Assembly: GCF_001189295.1 (NCBI RefSeq)
Contig: NZ_CP012159.1
Location: 2,308,001-2,372,000, forward strand
DNA: 64,000 nucleotides
Source of the DNA: Chondromyces crocatus
Lineage (GTDB): Bacteria > Myxococcota_A > Polyangia > Polyangiales > Polyangiaceae
Reading direction: 5' to 3'
The number at the start of each line of letters is the position of its first letter. Position 1 is the first letter of the stretch. Below are positions 63,201 through 64,000 of this stretch, one piece after another. The notes under the pieces are model-generated. The model ran no database searches. It saw only the letters and a list, made by a program, of their open reading frames with translations, and was not told where the DNA came from. Position numbers and translations under genes: made by a program.

Positions 63201-64000
63201 CGGTTACGTCGTGCCTCAGGTTGCCGACGGGCTCGACCCCGCCGACCTGCGCGCGTTGCTCAAGGACCGGCTGCCCGAGTACATGCTGCCCTCGGTGATC
63301 CTCCTGATCGAGGCCATGCCGCTGACCTCGAACGGCAAGGTCGATCGCCGCGCCTTGCCAGCACCGAACCCCTCCGGTGGTGGCACCGACGCCGAGTTCA
63401 CGGCTCCGCGTACCCCCACGGAGACGCTCGTGGCAGGCCTCTGGGCCGACGTGCTCGGCGTGCCGCAGGTGAGCATCCACGACGATTTCTTCATGCTCGG
63501 CGGGCACTCCCTGGTTGCCATCCAGGCCATTGGACGGCTCCGCTCCGCACAGGGCTTCGATTTGCCTTTGCGGGCGCTGTTCGAGGCGCCGACCGTCGCC
63601 GCCTTCAGCCAGCGGCTCGACGATCTGCGCCGCGCCAAGCAGGGATCGACCTCGCTGCCGCTGCGACGCATGGAGCGTCCGGCCGTCTTGCCGCTCTCGC
63701 TCGCCCAGCAGCGTTTCTGGTTCCTCGACCAGCTCGCGCCAGGAGGCCACTTCTACAATGTTCCCGCCGGCTTCTGGTTGCGGGGGCCGCTCGACCCGTC
63801 GCTCCTGGAGCGCAGCGTCCACGCTATTGCCGCGCGGCACGAGGCACTCAGGACTACTTTCCCGGCGATCGAAGGCCAGCCCCAGCAGCGCATCGCGCCC
63901 GAACCCACCGTCGCGCTGAAGCTCGTCGACCTCTCACACCTCGTCGCGGAGGCTCGGCACATCGAGGTGAAGCGGCTCGCTGCCGACGCGATCCGGTGTC
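60271..64000 (+). CDS. Nonribosomal peptide synthetase, 5' part (docking-C-A-T-C)
   Basis: An incomplete NRPS: 1243 codons are in view with no stop. Residues 1-52 are a TubC-like N-terminal docking domain (LSQLGVSLWIEGDRLRIRARKD), so an upstream partner protein is expected. A condensation domain follows, with HHIISDAW at 207-214. The adenylation domain (about 530-1035) has YTSGSTG at 683 and NFDLSVYDIFG at 727; its selectivity residues read D-L-Y-N-F-S-M-I, nearest to the cysteine code D-L-Y-N-L-S-L-I. The carrier serine is Ser1080 in GGHSL. A second condensation domain (LSLAQQRFWFLDQL) starts near 1150. The ATG at 60271 has GGAG eight bases upstream. No product is predicted. Confidence 0.92.
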   Translation, partial: MSLTQFLSNLSQLGVSLWIEGDRLRIRARKDVLTPSLRSELEARREEILAFLSHQKKNTSPQGAEISVASRDGDLKLSSGQLRFWVLDKLVPDSPLYNLFFGIRMSGPLDVSALERSVTALVTRHEVLRTVFPESNGQPRQVVLAPDAVVISHCDLTHVNEADHERALAERCSMMSRETFELARGPLLQLALVRLGPEDHALLVLQHHIISDAWSIGAFVGDLVSLYRALSAGQTPALPPLPIQYADYAQWQRARGAEMDEHRRFWGGLLAGIPRLNMPTDKPRTGNLSHRGGAFPVALPADLSDALKALVKREECTLFVALLAAYGALLHRCTGQTDFAIGTEVANRDRPELRPLIGYFVNTLALRLDFSGDPTFTELLARARTTSMEAFAHAELPFDEMVEAARVPREGADNPLFQVNLALESIATPDLEMPGMRWRPFSGTLDGSVEGTSKFELNLIVSDSPEGIAGVLEHSTDLFDTATIARWVGHLHVLLRGIVDNPGRRLSELPLLSEEERHRALVTWNATQADFPDPCLHELFEQQVVRTPDAEAVVFGQRRMSYRELNRRSNQLARILRERGARPNTLVAAVLDKGWEQVVAVLAILKAGAAYVPIDPHLPPERLRHLLEHGQVQLALTQAVHDAELTFPEGVLRFTVDVFDPTDDDDRNLDRVQGPEDLAYVIYTSGSTGLPKGVVLDHRGPANTILDLNEQFHVGPGDKVLALSALNFDLSVYDIFGLLAAGGTVVLPEPSALREPSAWAALLVAERVTIWNTVPALMEMLVDHASGHPEARIDTLRAVFMSGDWIPVTLPDRIKRLVPGAAVISMGGATEASIWSIQYPIEHVDPSWRSIPYGRPMRNQRFYVLDQALEPCPVGVEGALFIGGVGLAKGYWREEALSAASFIVHPRTGEQIYRTGDQGRYFPDGTIEFLGRRDFQVKIRGFRIELGEIESTLMSHPGVREAVVLAREDVPGDKRLVGYVVPQVADGLDPADLRALLKDRLPEYMLPSVILLIEAMPLTSNGKVDRRALPAPNPSGGGTDAEFTAPRTPTETLVAGLWADVLGVPQVSIHDDFFMLGGHSLVAIQAIGRLRSAQGFDLPLRALFEAPTVAAFSQRLDDLRRAKQGSTSLPLRRMERPAVLPLSLAQQRFWFLDQLAPGGHFYNVPAGFWLRGPLDPSLLERSVHAIAARHEALRTTFPAIEGQPQQRIAPEPTVALKLVDLSHLVAEARHIEVKRLAADAIRC

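Noticed and set aside
36562-64000. One large cluster joining the aminohydroxybenzoate operon to the NRPS
   Set aside because: About 17 kb of unrelated housekeeping-type and transport genes on both strands lie between them; they are treated as separate.

Overview
This window is high-GC bacterial DNA with the look of a myxobacterium, probably of the Sorangium/Polyangium/Chondromyces group. That placement is inferred from Gly/Ser/Gln-rich secreted lipoproteins, a MopE-type motif, a WGR-domain protein, SBBP propellers, a CheB-CheR-PAS-kinase fusion, and an NRPS that opens with a TubC-like docking domain. No rRNA or tRNA gene, CRISPR array or insertion sequence was seen.

Layout. 0.4-3.3 kb: a TRIC-type channel gene overlapping a metNIQ methionine importer. 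3.4-6.1 kb: a large WGR protein. 6.2-11.9 kb: four tandem paralogous trypsin-fold lipoproteins, all with an intact His/Asp/Ser triad. 12.4-16.3 kb: aldo/keto reductase, membrane-anchored SH3-like protein, Eis-type acetyltransferase and dienelactone hydrolase. 16.6-18.4 kb: an odd patch with a 22-bp tandem array of 24 whole units, a lower-GC orphan gene and a cytochrome P460 remnant. 18.4-23.1 kb: two secreted Hint-domain paralogs (one apparently dead) flanking a propeller lipoprotein and a membrane-anchored unknown. 23.5-25.3 kb: thiC under a TPP riboswitch. 25.5-26.2 kb: two small Cys-rich secreted proteins.

26.5-36.3 kb is a tight five-gene operon: a 1584-residue MnxG/MofA-like multicopper oxidase, a YncE-like propeller lipoprotein, two Sco1-type copper chaperones and a cytochrome c fused to a LivJ-type binding domain. 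It reads as a copper-dependent extracytoplasmic oxidation system, possibly for Mn(II).

36.6-43.5 kb (minus strand) is a six-gene operon: PaaK-type ligase, amidohydrolase, second PaaK-type ligase, 3-dehydroquinate-synthase-II homolog, archaeal-type aldolase and aspartokinase. The set fits synthesis of 3-amino-4-hydroxybenzoate from aspartate semialdehyde (GriI/GriH chemistry), then activation and amidohydrolase-catalysed benzoxazole closure. It is the best candidate here for an undescribed natural-product pathway.

43.7-59.5 kb: CPBP protease, small unknown, isochorismatase-fold hydrolase, MopE/LamG-like lipoprotein, CheB-CheR-PAS-histidine kinase, NatA/NatB-like exporter whose permease ends in a CPBP domain, an Opu-type importer with fused binding protein and permease, a tannase-family esterase, a phosphodiester glycosidase and an alpha/beta hydrolase. 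60.3-64.0 kb: the start of an NRPS (docking-C-A-T-C) that runs off the window.
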